Assembly: GCA_947307015.1 (NCBI GenBank)
Contig: CAMZHV010000004.1
Location: 38,398-102,397 of the forward strand
Length of the DNA: 64,000 nucleotides
Direction: 5' to 3'
DNA from: an uncultured Prevotellaceae bacterium
GTDB lineage: Bacteria; Bacteroidota; Bacteroidia; Bacteroidales; Bacteroidaceae
Part shown: piece after piece, positions 35,260 to 46,026 of the stretch
How positions within the stretch are numbered: the first letter of the stretch is position 1
Layout: each line of letters opens with the position of its first letter
Notes under the pieces: generated by a model
The model's input: the letters and a program-made list of their open reading frames with translations, nothing else
The model's database searches: none
Told to the model about the DNA's origin: nothing
Translations under genes and position numbers: made by a program

Positions 35260-36279
35260 CTACATCAGGAACGAGAAGTTGTGGATGTTCTTCAATGCCA
35301 CTCCCGTACCCTTGGCGACGCTGTGCAGCGGGTCTTCGGCGATGTGGAAGGGAATATTGATCTTGTCCGTGAGGCGCTTGTCCAAACCGCGCAGCAGGGC
35401 ACCGCCGCCAGTGAGGTAAATGCCGTTCTTGACGATGTCGGCATAGAGCTCGGGCGGTGTTTCCTCAAGGGCAGCGAGGACGGCCGTCTCGATCTTGGCG
35501 ATGGTCTTTTCGAGGCAGTGTGCCACTTCCTGATAACATACGGGCACCTCCATAGGCAGCGCCGTGATGCGGTTAGGACCATGCACGATATAATCCTCGG
35601 GAGCCTGATCGCCAAGGTCGGTGAGGGCAGAACCCACATTGATCTTGATGCGCTCGGCCATACGTTCGCTGACTTTGACGTTGTGCTGACGGCTCATGTA
35701 GTCCTGAATGTCGCGGGTCAGCTCATCGCCAGCAATGCGGAGGCTCTGGTCTGCAACGATACCGCCAAGGTTGATGACGGCAATCTCGGTGGATCCGCCG
35801 CCTATGTCGACGATCATGTTGCCCTCGGAAGCCAACACGTCGAGGCCGATACCGATGGCCGCAGCCATGGGTTCGTAGATGAGGTACACCTCGCGTCCGC
35901 CAGCGTGCTCGGCAGAGTCACGCACAGCGCGCAGTTCCACTTCGGTTGAACCCGAAGGCACGCCGATGACCATACGCAGGGAGGGCGTAAAGAGGCGGCT
36001 GCCCGTGTGAACCATCTTGATGAGGCCGCGGATCATCTGCTCACAGGCGTTGAAGTCAGCGATGACACCGTCGCGCAACGGGCGGATAGTCTTGATGCCG
36101 GCGTGTACCTTCTCGTGCATGAGCTTGGCTTTCTCGCCGACGGCAATCATCTTCTCGCTGTGACGGTCGAGAGCGACCACGGAAGGCTCGTCCACCACAA
36201 TCTTGTCATCACTCATGATGATGGTGTTGGCGGTGCCGAGATCCATGGCTATTTCTTTAGTGAAAGAGAAGAATCCCAT
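35260..36279 (-). CDS. mreB: Rod shape-determining protein MreB
   Basis: EIAMDLGTANTIIM; VIGVPSGSTEVELRAVRDSAEHAG; IVDIGGGSTEIAV. Confidence 0.97.
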   Translation of the reverse strand: MGFFSFTKEIAMDLGTANTIIMSDDKIVVDEPSVVALDRHSEKMIAVGEKAKLMHEKVHAGIKTIRPLRDGVIADFNACEQMIRGLIKMVHTGSRLFTPSLRMVIGVPSGSTEVELRAVRDSAEHAGGREVYLIYEPMAAAIGIGLDVLASEGNMIVDIGGGSTEIAVINLGGIVADQSLRIAGDELTRDIQDYMSRQHNVKVSERMAERIKINVGSALTDLGDQAPEDYIVHGPNRITALPMEVPVCYQEVAHCLEKTIAKIETAVLAALEETPPELYADIVKNGIYLTGGGALLRGLDKRLTDKINIPFHIAEDPLHSVAKGTGVALKNIHNFSFLM

Positions 36280-36283
36280 AGTA

Positions 36284-36455
36284 AAAGACCCACCCCCAAC
36301 CCCTCCCGTAAGAGAGGAGAGTAGCTGGCGCTTGGAGGTCTATAGGGCCATTCTTTTAATGATTAAAATTTGAATAATGATGTAACTTAATAGTTGAAAT
36401 GATTTCCACCCCTTAGGCTCCCCTCCCTGACGGGAGGGGTTGGGGGTGGGTCTTT
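36284..36455. repeat. Pair of inverted copies of the dispersed palindromic element in the purH-mreB spacer
   Basis: aaagacccacccccaacccctcccgt (36284-36309) and its exact reverse complement (36430-36455), 26 nt. Confidence 0.85.
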
Positions 36456-36457
36456 CT

Positions 36458-37042
36458 TTACTTCTTGAACCACCCGTGAATGGCCGTGTCGTAATGGCTG
36501 CTGACGCCAAAGGCGGCGGTAGCGAACTGGCGGCGCTGTTCGAGTGTCGTGGCGGCACCTTGTGCGTTGAGGATGTCGAGGAGGGGCTTGTACTGCTCCT
36601 TGGAGGGGATGATGACGACATCGCGGAAGTTCTTGGCGCCGGCGCGGATGAGCGATATGCCGCCGATGTCAATCTTCTCGATGATGTCAGCCTCCGATGC
36701 ACCGCTGGCCACCGTCTGCTCGAAAGGATAGAGGTCCACGATAACAAGGTCGATCTCCGGAATTTCGTACTGTGCCATCTGCTGCTGGTCCTCTTCGAGT
36801 TCGCGACGTCCGAGGATGCCTCCGAAGATTTTGGGATGCAATGTCTTGACACGTCCACCGAGGATGCTGGGGTAAGTGGTCACGTCTTCAACCTTCTGGC
36901 AGGGGTAGCCGAGGCTTTCAATAAAGGCCTGCGTGCCGCCAGTAGAGAGGAACTTAACGCCTTCGGCATTGAGCTTGGCAAGAAGTTCGTCGAGGCCGTC
37001 CTTGTGGAAGACGGAGATGAGGGCGGTAGTTATCTTTTTCAT
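36458..37042 (-). CDS. purH: IMP cyclohydrolase domain (MGS-like) of PurH, stand-alone
   Basis: ALISVFHKDGLDELLAKLNAEGVKFLSTGGT; GGRVKTLHPKIFGGIL; ends after the MGS domain, no AICARFT domain. Confidence 0.9.
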   Translation of the reverse strand: MKKITTALISVFHKDGLDELLAKLNAEGVKFLSTGGTQAFIESLGYPCQKVEDVTTYPSILGGRVKTLHPKIFGGILGRRELEEDQQQMAQYEIPEIDLVIVDLYPFEQTVASGASEADIIEKIDIGGISLIRAGAKNFRDVVIIPSKEQYKPLLDILNAQGAATTLEQRRQFATAAFGVSSHYDTAIHGWFKK

Positions 37043-37043
37043 C

Positions 37044-38237
37044 TTATTTCAGTTTTGCTAAAGTTTCCTTGATTCTCTTCATTGCCTCAACAATATTCTC
37101 GTCGCTGGTGGCATAGCTCATGCGGAAACACTCGGGGGAGCCGAAGGCATCGCCGCCGACGGTGGCAACATGACCAACCTCCAAGAGGTACATGGCGAAA
37201 TCAGTGCTGTTGTTGATGACGCGGTCGCCGTCGCGTTTGCCGAAGTAGCTGCTGCACTTGGGGAAGAGGTAGAAGGCGCCCTGTGGATTGTTGACCTCGA
37301 GGCCAGGGATGTCCTTGGCTAACTTGACGATGAGGTTCTTGCGGCGCTCGAAAGCCTGACGCATATCCTCGACGCACTGCTGCGAACCGGTGTAGGCGGC
37401 CTCGGCAGCCTTCTGGCTCACGGAGCAGGGGCCGCTGGTGTACTGTCCCTGAAGCTTGTTGCAACCTTTGACTACCCATTCGGGAGCGGCTATGAAACCG
37501 ATGCGCCAGCCGGTCATGGCGTAAGCCTTCGACACGCCGTTGATGATGACCACGCGGTCGCGGATGGCCTCGAACTGGGCGATGCTCTCATGTTTGCCGA
37601 TATAGTTGATGTGCTCATAGATCTCGTCGGCCAGGACGATGACGCGCTCATGGCGGGCGATGACCTCAGCCAAGCCTTGCAGTTCCTCCTTGGAGTAAAC
37701 GGAGCCGGTGGGGTTCGAGGGCGAGCAGAGGATGAAGGCGCGTGTCTTGGGCGTGATGGCAGCCTCGAGCTGGGCAGGCGTAATCTTGAAGTCCTGCTCG
37801 ATGGGTGCATCGATATAGGCGGGAGTGCCCTCAGCCAGCAGCACCATCTGCGGATAGCTGACCCAATAGGGAGCGGGGATGATGACCTCGTCGCCAGCGT
37901 TGATCAGCGCCATGACGGCATTGCAAACGCTCTGTTTGGCACCATTGGAGCACAGAATCTGCGAGGAAGCGAACGTCAGGCCGTTCTCGTTCTTCAGCTT
38001 CTCCACGATGGCCTGCTTCAGCGAAGGATAGCCAGGCACGGGTGAGTAGCGGGAGTAGTTCTCCTCCACAGCCTTGATGGCAGCGGCTTTGATATGGTCT
38101 GGGGTATTGAAATCGGGCTCACCGACGCTCATGTTGATGACGTCAACGCCCTGTGCCTTCAGCTCGCTACTGCGCTGACTCATAGCCAGTGTAGCTGACG
38201 GAGCGAGGCGATTAAGTCGGTCGGATAATGTATTCAT
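37044..38237 (-). CDS. Class I aspartate aminotransferase
   Basis: NMSVGEPDFNTPDHIK; LCSPSNPTGSVYSKEEL; GVSKAYAMTGWRIGFIAAP. Confidence 0.95.
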   Translation of the reverse strand: MNTLSDRLNRLAPSATLAMSQRSSELKAQGVDVINMSVGEPDFNTPDHIKAAAIKAVEENYSRYSPVPGYPSLKQAIVEKLKNENGLTFASSQILCSNGAKQSVCNAVMALINAGDEVIIPAPYWVSYPQMVLLAEGTPAYIDAPIEQDFKITPAQLEAAITPKTRAFILCSPSNPTGSVYSKEELQGLAEVIARHERVIVLADEIYEHINYIGKHESIAQFEAIRDRVVIINGVSKAYAMTGWRIGFIAAPEWVVKGCNKLQGQYTSGPCSVSQKAAEAAYTGSQQCVEDMRQAFERRKNLIVKLAKDIPGLEVNNPQGAFYLFPKCSSYFGKRDGDRVINNSTDFAMYLLEVGHVATVGGDAFGSPECFRMSYATSDENIVEAMKRIKETLAKLK

Positions 38238-38263
38238 AGAGAAAGAATCAACGGATTTGGCTG

Positions 38264-38271
38264 CAAAGGTA
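38264..38271 (-). promoter_or_regulatory. -7 box (TACCTTTG) for the aminotransferase gene
   Basis: caaaggta on + strand. Confidence 0.55.
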
Positions 38272-38365
38272 GTACAAAAACTTCAAAACCCCACACGAAA
38301 CGCCCCACTATTTTCATCAAAGATGAAGATTTTTGATAAAGGGCAATTGGTTTGAGCGGACGGGT

Positions 38366-39574
38366 TCACTTGTTCAAGTGCAGGAGATGGCCCATGCGCT
38401 GCTGCTTCGTGCGCAGGTAACGCTCGTTGTAGGGATTGGGCTGAATCTCTATCGGCACATTTTCGACAATCTCCAAGCCGTAGGCTTCGAGGCCGACGCG
38501 CTTGACGGGATTGTTGGTCAGGAGGCGTATTTTATGTACGCCCAACTGCCGAAGGATCTGTGCGCCCACGCCATATTCGCGCTCGTCAGGACGGAAACCG
38601 AGGTGCACGTTGGCCTCTACGGTGTCTTCACCCTGCTCCTGTAGCTTGTAGGCTTTCATTTTGTTGAAGAGGCCTATTCCGCGCCCCTCCTGATTCATGT
38701 ATAGCAGTATGCCTTTTCCCTCAGCGTCAATCATCTGCATTGCCCTGTGCAACTGTTCGCCGCAATCGCAGCGCTGGCTGCCGAAGATGTCCCCTGTGGC
38801 GCAGGAACTGTGGACGCGCACAAGGATCGGCTCGTCGGGCTCCCATGAACCTTTGATCAAAGCTACATGTTCGAGGCCGTTGGAAAGCTGGCGGAACGTG
38901 ATGTCGCGGAAATGTCCGTAGGCCGTGGGCAGGTCCACTTCGGGTGCCGCCTCCACCATCTGCTCGCGCTGCAGGCGGTAGGCGATGAGGTCGCGGATGG
39001 TGATGATGCGTATGCCGAACTTTGCAGCCACTGCCTTGAGCTCAGTCATACGGGCCATAGTGCCGTCGGGATTGAGTATCTCGATGAGGGCGGCAGCAGG
39101 TTGCAGACCAGCCAGACGGGCGAGGTCGATGGCTGCCTCGGTGTGACCGGCACGGCGCAGCACGCCACGATCCTGAGCGTAGAGCGGGTTGATATGTCCG
39201 GGTCGACCGAAGTCGGCAGGCTTGGCATCGGGATTAGCGAGGTGAAGGATGGTGGCAGCGCGGTCGGCAGCGCTCACGCCGGTGGTGCAGCCTTCGAGCT
39301 TGTCCACGGTGATCGTGAAAGGTGTGCCCAACATCGAGGTGTTATCTTGCACTTGATGAGGCAGTTCGAGCTGCTCCGCACGGCTGATGGTGATGGGGGC
39401 ACAGAGCACGCCCCTGCCTTCGCGCAGCATGAAGTTAACTTTCTCCGGTGTGATCTTCTCTGCAGCGATGATGAAATCACCTTCGTTCTCGCGATCCTCG
39501 TCGTCGACAACGATGACAAACTTGCCTTCGCGAAAGTCGTTGATAGCGTCTTGTATGGATGATAGTTCTATCAT
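38366..39574 (-). CDS. ribBA: Bifunctional DHBP synthase / GTP cyclohydrolase II
   Basis: [76 protein letters not shown]. Confidence 0.96.
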   Translation of the reverse strand: MIELSSIQDAINDFREGKFVIVVDDEDRENEGDFIIAAEKITPEKVNFMLREGRGVLCAPITISRAEQLELPHQVQDNTSMLGTPFTITVDKLEGCTTGVSAADRAATILHLANPDAKPADFGRPGHINPLYAQDRGVLRRAGHTEAAIDLARLAGLQPAAALIEILNPDGTMARMTELKAVAAKFGIRIITIRDLIAYRLQREQMVEAAPEVDLPTAYGHFRDITFRQLSNGLEHVALIKGSWEPDEPILVRVHSSCATGDIFGSQRCDCGEQLHRAMQMIDAEGKGILLYMNQEGRGIGLFNKMKAYKLQEQGEDTVEANVHLGFRPDEREYGVGAQILRQLGVHKIRLLTNNPVKRVGLEAYGLEIVENVPIEIQPNPYNERYLRTKQQRMGHLLHLNK

Positions 39575-39581
39575 AGTCAAG

Positions 39582-41531
39582 TTATTCTGATTGTTCTGTT
39601 TTGGGAATAGAGGCTTCTGCCGGCACCAGCCCTTCCTTGACGATGCGTTGGCAGATATATTTCACCTGTTTCTGCAACTGTTCCAAGTCATGCCACAGGC
39701 GCAGACGGTAGCGCCAGATGCGCAGCCAGAGCACCAATCCGACAGGGAAGAGGAGCCCGACAATCATGTTGCGACGGGCGTCATAGAAGGGTCGCGTATG
39801 GGCATCAGGCGCCACGATGGGCATAATGTTCAAAGTGGCAATGATATAGGCATCTCTCGAATTGCCGAGTTCGAGGACCATGGCTTCAAGGCGGTCGCAG
39901 AGGTTGATGACCACAGTGTCAGGTTCGTAGTGGAAGAAGACGCGGAAATAGTTTGGCATCTTATACAGATGGCGCTCCTGAACGTAGCGCGCGCAGTCGG
40001 CGCTGAACTCTCGGAGCTTGGGCAGCAGCGCAGCATAGTCGGGATCTTCCATGATGACTTCTTTCATGCTGATGTTGCGGTGCAGGCGCAGACCGAGGAA
40101 CCGACGGAAGAAACGCTGGTAGCCCTCCCAATTGAAGACGGCTGAGTCCTGATTGGACTTCCATGTCAGCCACACGCCAATGGGTGTCAGGGCAAACGTG
40201 CTGAGCCATGCACCAAAAGCCGGATCCCACGTGCTGCTCTTCACCATCATCTCACCGAAGTGGTTGACAATATAATAGAGGATGAAGATGATCACAGACA
40301 CCACGACGGGCAAGCCCAGACCACCCTTGCGGATGATGGCGCCCAAGGGGGCTCCGATGAAGAAGAAGATCAGGCAGGCCAGCGAGAGCGTGTACTTCTT
40401 GTGGCGCTCCATTTGATGTTCACGCAGAACATGGTTGTTGTAGGCACTGAAATCCATCATCATCGCGGTCTGCGACTCTCCGCTATGCACACGATCCAAG
40501 GCGGACTTCGTGACGGAGCCGAGTTCTACTTCAGTGAGGCGCTCATAAATCGTGTCTAAGTTCAGCGGTTTTTGGGCCACACGCGTCACGAGCTGCGCCG
40601 AATCCTTGCGCCCCGTCAATGCGGTGTGCGTCAGGAATCCGTAGCTATACTGGCGGTACTGATCGCGGCCGATGGAATCAAGCGACGTACGCAGGGAATC
40701 AATTCCATGATTGAGTTGCTTCAAGTCCTTCGTCCTGGCATTGTTTTCGAAGAGCGAAGCGTCCATGAGATCCAACGAGTTGTCGAAAGCTATCAGGTCC
40801 ACTTCTTCCTTGAAGGTTTCGCGCATATAGGGCACTGTGGTATGATCCATCGCACTGCCTGTGTTCTGCATATTGCGGAACCGCTGCCCGTCGTAGAGCG
40901 TCAGCTGCAAGTGCTTCTGCTCAGCCGTGCTTTGCAGGCGCCCAGAGTCGGCCAGGACAACTTGCGTGTCGTCAAAACTGCTGCCCTGGTTGTAGATCAT
41001 GATGCCATAGAGCATTCCCTTCTCCGTGTCCTTGCGCTCAACGAACAGGTTATAGCCCGTAATCTCGTTGTAGAAGATGCCCTCGGGAATCTCTAATTCG
41101 GGGGATTTCTGCCGCATCGAATACTGTAGTGCCGCCAGTTGCTTGCAGGACTCGGGCGAGACCACATTTTGGAAATAAAACGACCCGGCAGCTACGAGGA
41201 GCGAGAAGATGACCACGGGACGCAAGATGCGGAGTAGCGGGATGCCTGCCGACTTCATGGCAAGCAGCTCCAAACGCTCGCCCAAATTGCCGAAGCTGAT
41301 GAGCGAAGCCAAGAGCAAGGCCAGCGGGAGCGAACCGGGAACGAGGGTCAGGCCAGCATAGAAGAAGAAACGGGCTATCACATCAAAACTCAGGCCCTTG
41401 CCGATAAGTTCGTCGACCCATTTCCACAGAAACTGCATCATGAAGATGAACAGCACGATGAAAAAGGTGCCAGCGAACAACAGGCAGAACTGCTTCAGGA
41501 TAAATATGTCCAGTTTCTTGATGATTTTCAT
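39582..41531 (-). CDS. LptF/LptG family permease
   Basis: N-terminal [73 protein letters not shown]. Confidence 0.9.
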   Translation of the reverse strand: MKIIKKLDIFILKQFCLLFAGTFFIVLFIFMMQFLWKWVDELIGKGLSFDVIARFFFYAGLTLVPGSLPLALLLASLISFGNLGERLELLAMKSAGIPLLRILRPVVIFSLLVAAGSFYFQNVVSPESCKQLAALQYSMRQKSPELEIPEGIFYNEITGYNLFVERKDTEKGMLYGIMIYNQGSSFDDTQVVLADSGRLQSTAEQKHLQLTLYDGQRFRNMQNTGSAMDHTTVPYMRETFKEEVDLIAFDNSLDLMDASLFENNARTKDLKQLNHGIDSLRTSLDSIGRDQYRQYSYGFLTHTALTGRKDSAQLVTRVAQKPLNLDTIYERLTEVELGSVTKSALDRVHSGESQTAMMMDFSAYNNHVLREHQMERHKKYTLSLACLIFFFIGAPLGAIIRKGGLGLPVVVSVIIFILYYIVNHFGEMMVKSSTWDPAFGAWLSTFALTPIGVWLTWKSNQDSAVFNWEGYQRFFRRFLGLRLHRNISMKEVIMEDPDYAALLPKLREFSADCARYVQERHLYKMPNYFRVFFHYEPDTVVINLCDRLEAMVLELGNSRDAYIIATLNIMPIVAPDAHTRPFYDARRNMIVGLLFPVGLVLWLRIWRYRLRLWHDLEQLQKQVKYICQRIVKEGLVPAEASIPKTEQSE

Positions 41532-41553
41532 CGCTGAGGCCATAAAAGCGGCG

Positions 41554-41561
41554 CAAAGTTA
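41554..41561 (-). promoter_or_regulatory. -7 box (TAACTTTG) for the permease gene
   Basis: caaagtta on + strand. Confidence 0.45.
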
Positions 41562-41625
41562 CGCAAAAAATGGCTTAAACCGTGAACAAAGTGATAAAAA
41601 AGAGAATAAACTTCAAACTTTTCCG

Positions 41626-41633
41626 TATCTTTG
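41626..41633 (+). promoter_or_regulatory. -7 box (TATCTTTG) upstream of the leader ORF/5'-nucleotidase
   Basis: TAnnTTTG. Confidence 0.5.
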
Positions 41634-41652
41634 CGCACAAATTAACATATTA

Positions 41653-41790
41653 ATGACGCCTATGCAACGTTTCTTATCCCTTTTTCTGCTCGTCGCGACA
41701 ATGCCAGGACACCTTATTTATATCAGGCGGCCACGCGCGTGCATGAGAGAGATATGCCAGCGCCGTCACGACGTCTTTTCCATTAAATAA
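41653..41790 (+). CDS. Candidate leader peptide, about 45 aa
   Basis: MTPMQRFLSLFLLVATMPGHLIYIRRPRACMREICQRRHDVFSIK; starts about 20 nt after the -7 box and ends 9 nt before the next gene. Confidence 0.35.
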   Translation: MTPMQRFLSLFLLVATMPGHLIYIRRPRACMREICQRRHDVFSIK

Positions 41791-41799
41791 CTCTGCATC

Positions 41800-43425
41800 A
41801 TGAAACGCATCGCTTCCTTCCTCTTCCCCGCCTCCCTCACCCTCCTTGCCCTCTCGGCCTGCAAGAGCACACCCTACGGTCTCCTGAGCGTTACACCTCA
41901 CCGCATTGAGGTCACCAAAGCCCTCGACGCCAACCCTCTGCCGCAGGCCAAGGCTTTCCTTCTGCCCTACCGTGCAGGTGTCGATAGCCTCGAAGCGCCC
42001 TACATCGGACAGAGCGCCATCTATATGCCAGCCAAGCGTCCCGAGAGCCTGCTCAGCAACTGGGTGGCTGATGCCCTTGCCGATGCTGCCGAGAAGATGG
42101 GCTATCAGGCTGACTTCGGGCTCTGTAACATCGGTGGCCTGCGTGCCGCGATGCCTAAGGACACCGTACGTCGTGGCGACATCTTCGCCATCTCGCCTTT
42201 CGAGAACTTCTTTACCATCGTGAAGCTGAAGGGCAGCGATATGCTGGAACTGATGAATAACATTGCTGCCGTCAACGGCGAGGGCGTCAGCAGTACGGTG
42301 CGCATCGTCATCACCAAGGATCGCCAGCTCAAGAGCGCCACCATAGGCGGTGAGCCCATAGACCCCGAGCGCATCTACACCATTGCCACCCTCGACTACC
42401 TCTCCGAAGGCAACGACAAACTCTTTGCCCTCAAGAAATCTACCGAACGCATCGTCACCAAACAGACGATACGCGAGACGATGATGAAACGCCTGCAGGA
42501 GCTGGACGCACAGGGCAAGAAGGCGGAAGCTCAGATCGAAGGGCGCGTCGTCGTGGAAGGCTCTGAAACACAGGTTGCTCAAACAAAAGCTTCTACGCCT
42601 AAATCTGCGTCCAAGGCGCTGACGGTGAAGGCCACACCCGCGAAGAAGACCAAGGAGCTGCTGATCGTACACACCAACGACACACATTCCTGCATAGAGC
42701 CCCTAAGCCCCAACCTCGCAGATACCGCACAGGCCGACAAGGGCGGCTACATACGCCGTGCCACGCTGATGCGCGACCTCCGCTCCCGCGACCCAGAGCT
42801 GCTTCTGGTTGATGCTGGCGACTTTTCGCAGGGCTCCACCTTCTACAACCTCTACCACGGCGACGTGGAGATAGGCTTGATGAATGTGATGAAGTATGAC
42901 GCCGCCACCATCGGCAACCATGAGTTCGACTTTGGCCTCGACAATATGGCGCGCATCTTCCGCATGGCCAACTTCCCCATCGTCTGCTGCAACTACGACT
43001 TCACGGGCACACCCGTCGAAGGGCTCGTCAAGCCTTATGTCATCGTCAAGCGCAACGGATTGAAAATCGGTATCTTCGGCTTGTCGCCACAAACCGAGGG
43101 CCTCGTGGCAGCCCATAACTGCGAGGGCGTCCGTTTCATCGATCCCGTCAAGGCCGCACAGCCCGTAGCCGACTACCTGAAGAACGAGGCGAAATGCGAC
43201 CTCGTCGTCTGCCTCTCACATCTTGGCTGGAATATCGCTGGCCTCAGCGACGAGGAACTCATCCCCGCCACCCGCAACATTGACGTCGTCATCGGCGGCC
43301 ACTCCCACACCTATTTCGCCAACCCCGAACTCCTCCAGAATCTCGACGGCACAACCGTGCCCGACAACCAGATGGGTAAAAACGCCCGCTATGTCGGCAC
43401 GCTGCGCCTGCTGATGGGGAAATAA
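41800..43425 (+). CDS. 5'-nucleotidase/UDP-sugar hydrolase-type lipoprotein with swapped domain order
   Basis: N-terminal 5_nucleotid_C-like region (FGLCNIGGLRAAMPKDTVRRGDIFAISPFENF) followed by metallophosphatase (LLIVHTNDTHSCIEP, VDAGDFSQGSTFYN, IGNHEFDFG, IGGHSHTYF). Confidence 0.92.
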   Translation: MKRIASFLFPASLTLLALSACKSTPYGLLSVTPHRIEVTKALDANPLPQAKAFLLPYRAGVDSLEAPYIGQSAIYMPAKRPESLLSNWVADALADAAEKMGYQADFGLCNIGGLRAAMPKDTVRRGDIFAISPFENFFTIVKLKGSDMLELMNNIAAVNGEGVSSTVRIVITKDRQLKSATIGGEPIDPERIYTIATLDYLSEGNDKLFALKKSTERIVTKQTIRETMMKRLQELDAQGKKAEAQIEGRVVVEGSETQVAQTKASTPKSASKALTVKATPAKKTKELLIVHTNDTHSCIEPLSPNLADTAQADKGGYIRRATLMRDLRSRDPELLLVDAGDFSQGSTFYNLYHGDVEIGLMNVMKYDAATIGNHEFDFGLDNMARIFRMANFPIVCCNYDFTGTPVEGLVKPYVIVKRNGLKIGIFGLSPQTEGLVAAHNCEGVRFIDPVKAAQPVADYLKNEAKCDLVVCLSHLGWNIAGLSDEELIPATRNIDVVIGGHSHTYFANPELLQNLDGTTVPDNQMGKNARYVGTLRLLMGK

Positions 43426-43494
43426 GGAGGTCAACGATATGAATACAATGAGTTACAAAGGCTATTGTTTTCACCACGAATTACACCAATTCAT

Positions 43495-46026
43495 TTAGAA
43501 GGGATAGCCGACAGCGATATGGAAGCCGAGGGAATCCCAGAAGCGGCGCATATTGTAGTAGGAGGAGCGGCCGGTGTCGTACGGCGCGTGTATGCCTACA
43601 CCTATGTCAAAGCGCAGCACGAGGAAGTCGAGGTCGTAGCGGAGGCCAGCACCTGTGCCCAGCGCGATGTCCTCGCCAAAATGGCGCGCATCGATGGCTC
43701 CGCCCGGACGGTCCTCGTCGGGGTGCATGAGCCATACATTACCTGCATCGAGGAAGACGGCACCTTCGAGATTGCCGACAACGGGGAAGCGGTATTCGAC
43801 GTTAGCTTCTAATTTCAAGTCGCCGACCTGATCCACGTAGCTCCAGCTGGAATTAGCAGGATGGTAGCGACCGGGACCTATGCTACGCACAGCGAAAGCG
43901 CGTATACTGTTGGCACCTCCGACATTGAAGAGGTCGGCGTATGGTGCCATGGTGCTGTTGCCATAGCTCCAAACGGCACCCATGAAAAGACGGGCTGCAA
44001 TACATGAACGGGCTGTGATGGGGAAGGTCTCGCGCCACTCGCCGGAGAGCTTGACGAATTGTGCAAAGGGCACGCCGAGCAGCTTCTTGTTCTGCTCTGT
44101 GGTGCGGCGGCCAGCGAGCGCGTAGATGCCGTTGGTGATATTACCGGCTTCCTTGACCATAGCGATGAGGGTGCGCTGACGCTTGCTGTTGGGCCAGCGG
44201 CGACTGTAAGTGAGGTTGTAGCCCATGGAGGGCACGAGTTGGTTGCGCATCGACACGTTGAGCGCCTGGTTGGCATTGAGGATGGAGTCAAAACGCTCGG
44301 ATTTGGCCATGAGCATCGTGTAGTCCAAGCGCAGCGGCGTGAACTCATGTCGCAAGCGACGCTGACGGCGATAGGTGTACGTGAGCCTGGCTCCAAGATT
44401 CAGCATCCGGAAGTAGCCCGAACGATTCATCCAATCGATGTCGACGCGGTAGTTGGTGCTTCCCTCGGCGCGGCGGTTGAGCTTGCTGGCAAGTCCGAAG
44501 AAACGGATGCGTGGATAGGTGAGTGACATGGATGCTCCCAGCTCGAAGGAGTTGAGGAGGCTGCGGTTCGCGCTGCCTTCGGTGACGGACGAACCCGTCT
44601 GCCACTCATAGCTGCCATAGACCTTGAAGTTGACTGTCTCAGCGCCTCGGAAGGCATTGCGCTTGGTCATGCCCCAGGCCACACCGGGTCCCAACAGGCC
44701 GTTGCTCTTGTTGGTGACCTTGGCTTCGAACTCGCTGTCCCATGGTTTGTCGAGGATGGCGATGATGTTGACATCGAGGGTGTCGCAGGTGGCCGACGTG
44801 TCGCGCGGCGTGTAATTCACCTGGATATTCGAGAAGACACCCATGCCCGCGAGCTTGCTCTGAATGAGCTCATGGACGCGCTGACGATAGAGCGAGCCAG
44901 GCTCGTAGAAGAGGTAATGTCGGATGGCGCCGAAACGGATGGGCGGTTTCTCGGTGGCGCCTCCCCAACGCAGGTTGAAGGTGCGGTAGCCTATGCTGTC
45001 GGTGATGGCGCGGGCACCCGGAGGCAGCACGGTGATCTGTGTGCGCCCCATATAGAAGCGATTGGCAGCCTGCGGCGGCATATCGGCACGCGGTCGCACC
45101 TGCAGGTGTGCGATGTTAGGTGTCTGAAGCGTGTCGGCGCGATAGCTGATGTACTCGGGGCGGTAGTAGTAGAAACCGTTGTTGCGGAAGAGTTCGCTCA
45201 GGCGTGTACGCTCGGCATCGAGGTCAGGTGCGCTGAAGGGCGCTCCCTCACGCAGTAGGCTCTTGGAGGCCGTGGCGCGTATGAGGCTGTCGGTGATGGC
45301 ACCAAAGTTTTGATATTCAATCGTTCCGAAACGGGACAGCGGCCCAGGATAGACGCTGTAGGCGATCTTCGCCTTGCGACCGTCCTTGCCGTAGGGATAG
45401 ACGTCATAGTCCACGGAACCGTGGAAGAATCCATAGGCGCGCAAGGTCTGTCGTGCCACCTGTGAGCGCAGGTGCGGATTGGCCATCGTGATGGTGCGCG
45501 GCTGGGCGGCAAAGCTGTTGAAGAGCCATTTGCCGACAGCGGTCTTGGAGTCGACGAACTGATTGTAGAACCAGAGCCCCAAAGGTAAAGGCCAGCGCAC
45601 CGACGAGCTACCGAAGAGACTGCCGTTGGGAGCATAGGCGAGGGCTGCATTCACCTCCTCGCGGACGGTGGACGTGGCGCTGTCGACGACGGCAATCTCG
45701 CGCCGCAGGGAGTCACGCTCGGCAGGCGTGAAGAGGCTGTCGGCCGCCTGCAGGCGCTGCAACTTGGTGCGGGCGTCGACATTGCCGGACAGGAGGTCAT
45801 CGATGGTGTAGACGGCCGTGGCCACGGCGGTGATGACGCCCGTGGAGTCTTTCTTTGCCTTCCGCTCCTTCGGGTTCGCCGCCTTATGCCCGTAGGCAAT
45901 CTCCGAGATGCCCGTGTAGAGCAGCTCGTCCTCGGGGAGGTGGAGGGTAGCACACCCTTCCATCATCATTATCGAAATGATGATGAATGTACAATGTACA
46001 ATGTATAATGTATAATTGCTGCGCAT
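43495..46026 (-). CDS. tamA: BamA/TamA family outer membrane protein (lipidated TamA/TamL-like)
   Basis: POTRA-like N-terminus, Omp85 barrel, LFNVGGANSIRAFAVRSIGPG; signal peptide with MEGC lipobox; adjacent to tamB. Confidence 0.88.
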   Translation of the reverse strand: MRSNYTLYIVHCTFIIISIMMMEGCATLHLPEDELLYTGISEIAYGHKAANPKERKAKKDSTGVITAVATAVYTIDDLLSGNVDARTKLQRLQAADSLFTPAERDSLRREIAVVDSATSTVREEVNAALAYAPNGSLFGSSSVRWPLPLGLWFYNQFVDSKTAVGKWLFNSFAAQPRTITMANPHLRSQVARQTLRAYGFFHGSVDYDVYPYGKDGRKAKIAYSVYPGPLSRFGTIEYQNFGAITDSLIRATASKSLLREGAPFSAPDLDAERTRLSELFRNNGFYYYRPEYISYRADTLQTPNIAHLQVRPRADMPPQAANRFYMGRTQITVLPPGARAITDSIGYRTFNLRWGGATEKPPIRFGAIRHYLFYEPGSLYRQRVHELIQSKLAGMGVFSNIQVNYTPRDTSATCDTLDVNIIAILDKPWDSEFEAKVTNKSNGLLGPGVAWGMTKRNAFRGAETVNFKVYGSYEWQTGSSVTEGSANRSLLNSFELGASMSLTYPRIRFFGLASKLNRRAEGSTNYRVDIDWMNRSGYFRMLNLGARLTYTYRRQRRLRHEFTPLRLDYTMLMAKSERFDSILNANQALNVSMRNQLVPSMGYNLTYSRRWPNSKRQRTLIAMVKEAGNITNGIYALAGRRTTEQNKKLLGVPFAQFVKLSGEWRETFPITARSCIAARLFMGAVWSYGNSTMAPYADLFNVGGANSIRAFAVRSIGPGRYHPANSSWSYVDQVGDLKLEANVEYRFPVVGNLEGAVFLDAGNVWLMHPDEDRPGGAIDARHFGEDIALGTGAGLRYDLDFLVLRFDIGVGIHAPYDTGRSSYYNMRRFWDSLGFHIAVGYPF
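45986..46017. repeat. Short repeat (aatgtacaatgtacaatgtataatgtataatt) encoding the TamA N-terminus
   Basis: Direct reading of the 8-9 nt unit. Confidence 0.7.
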
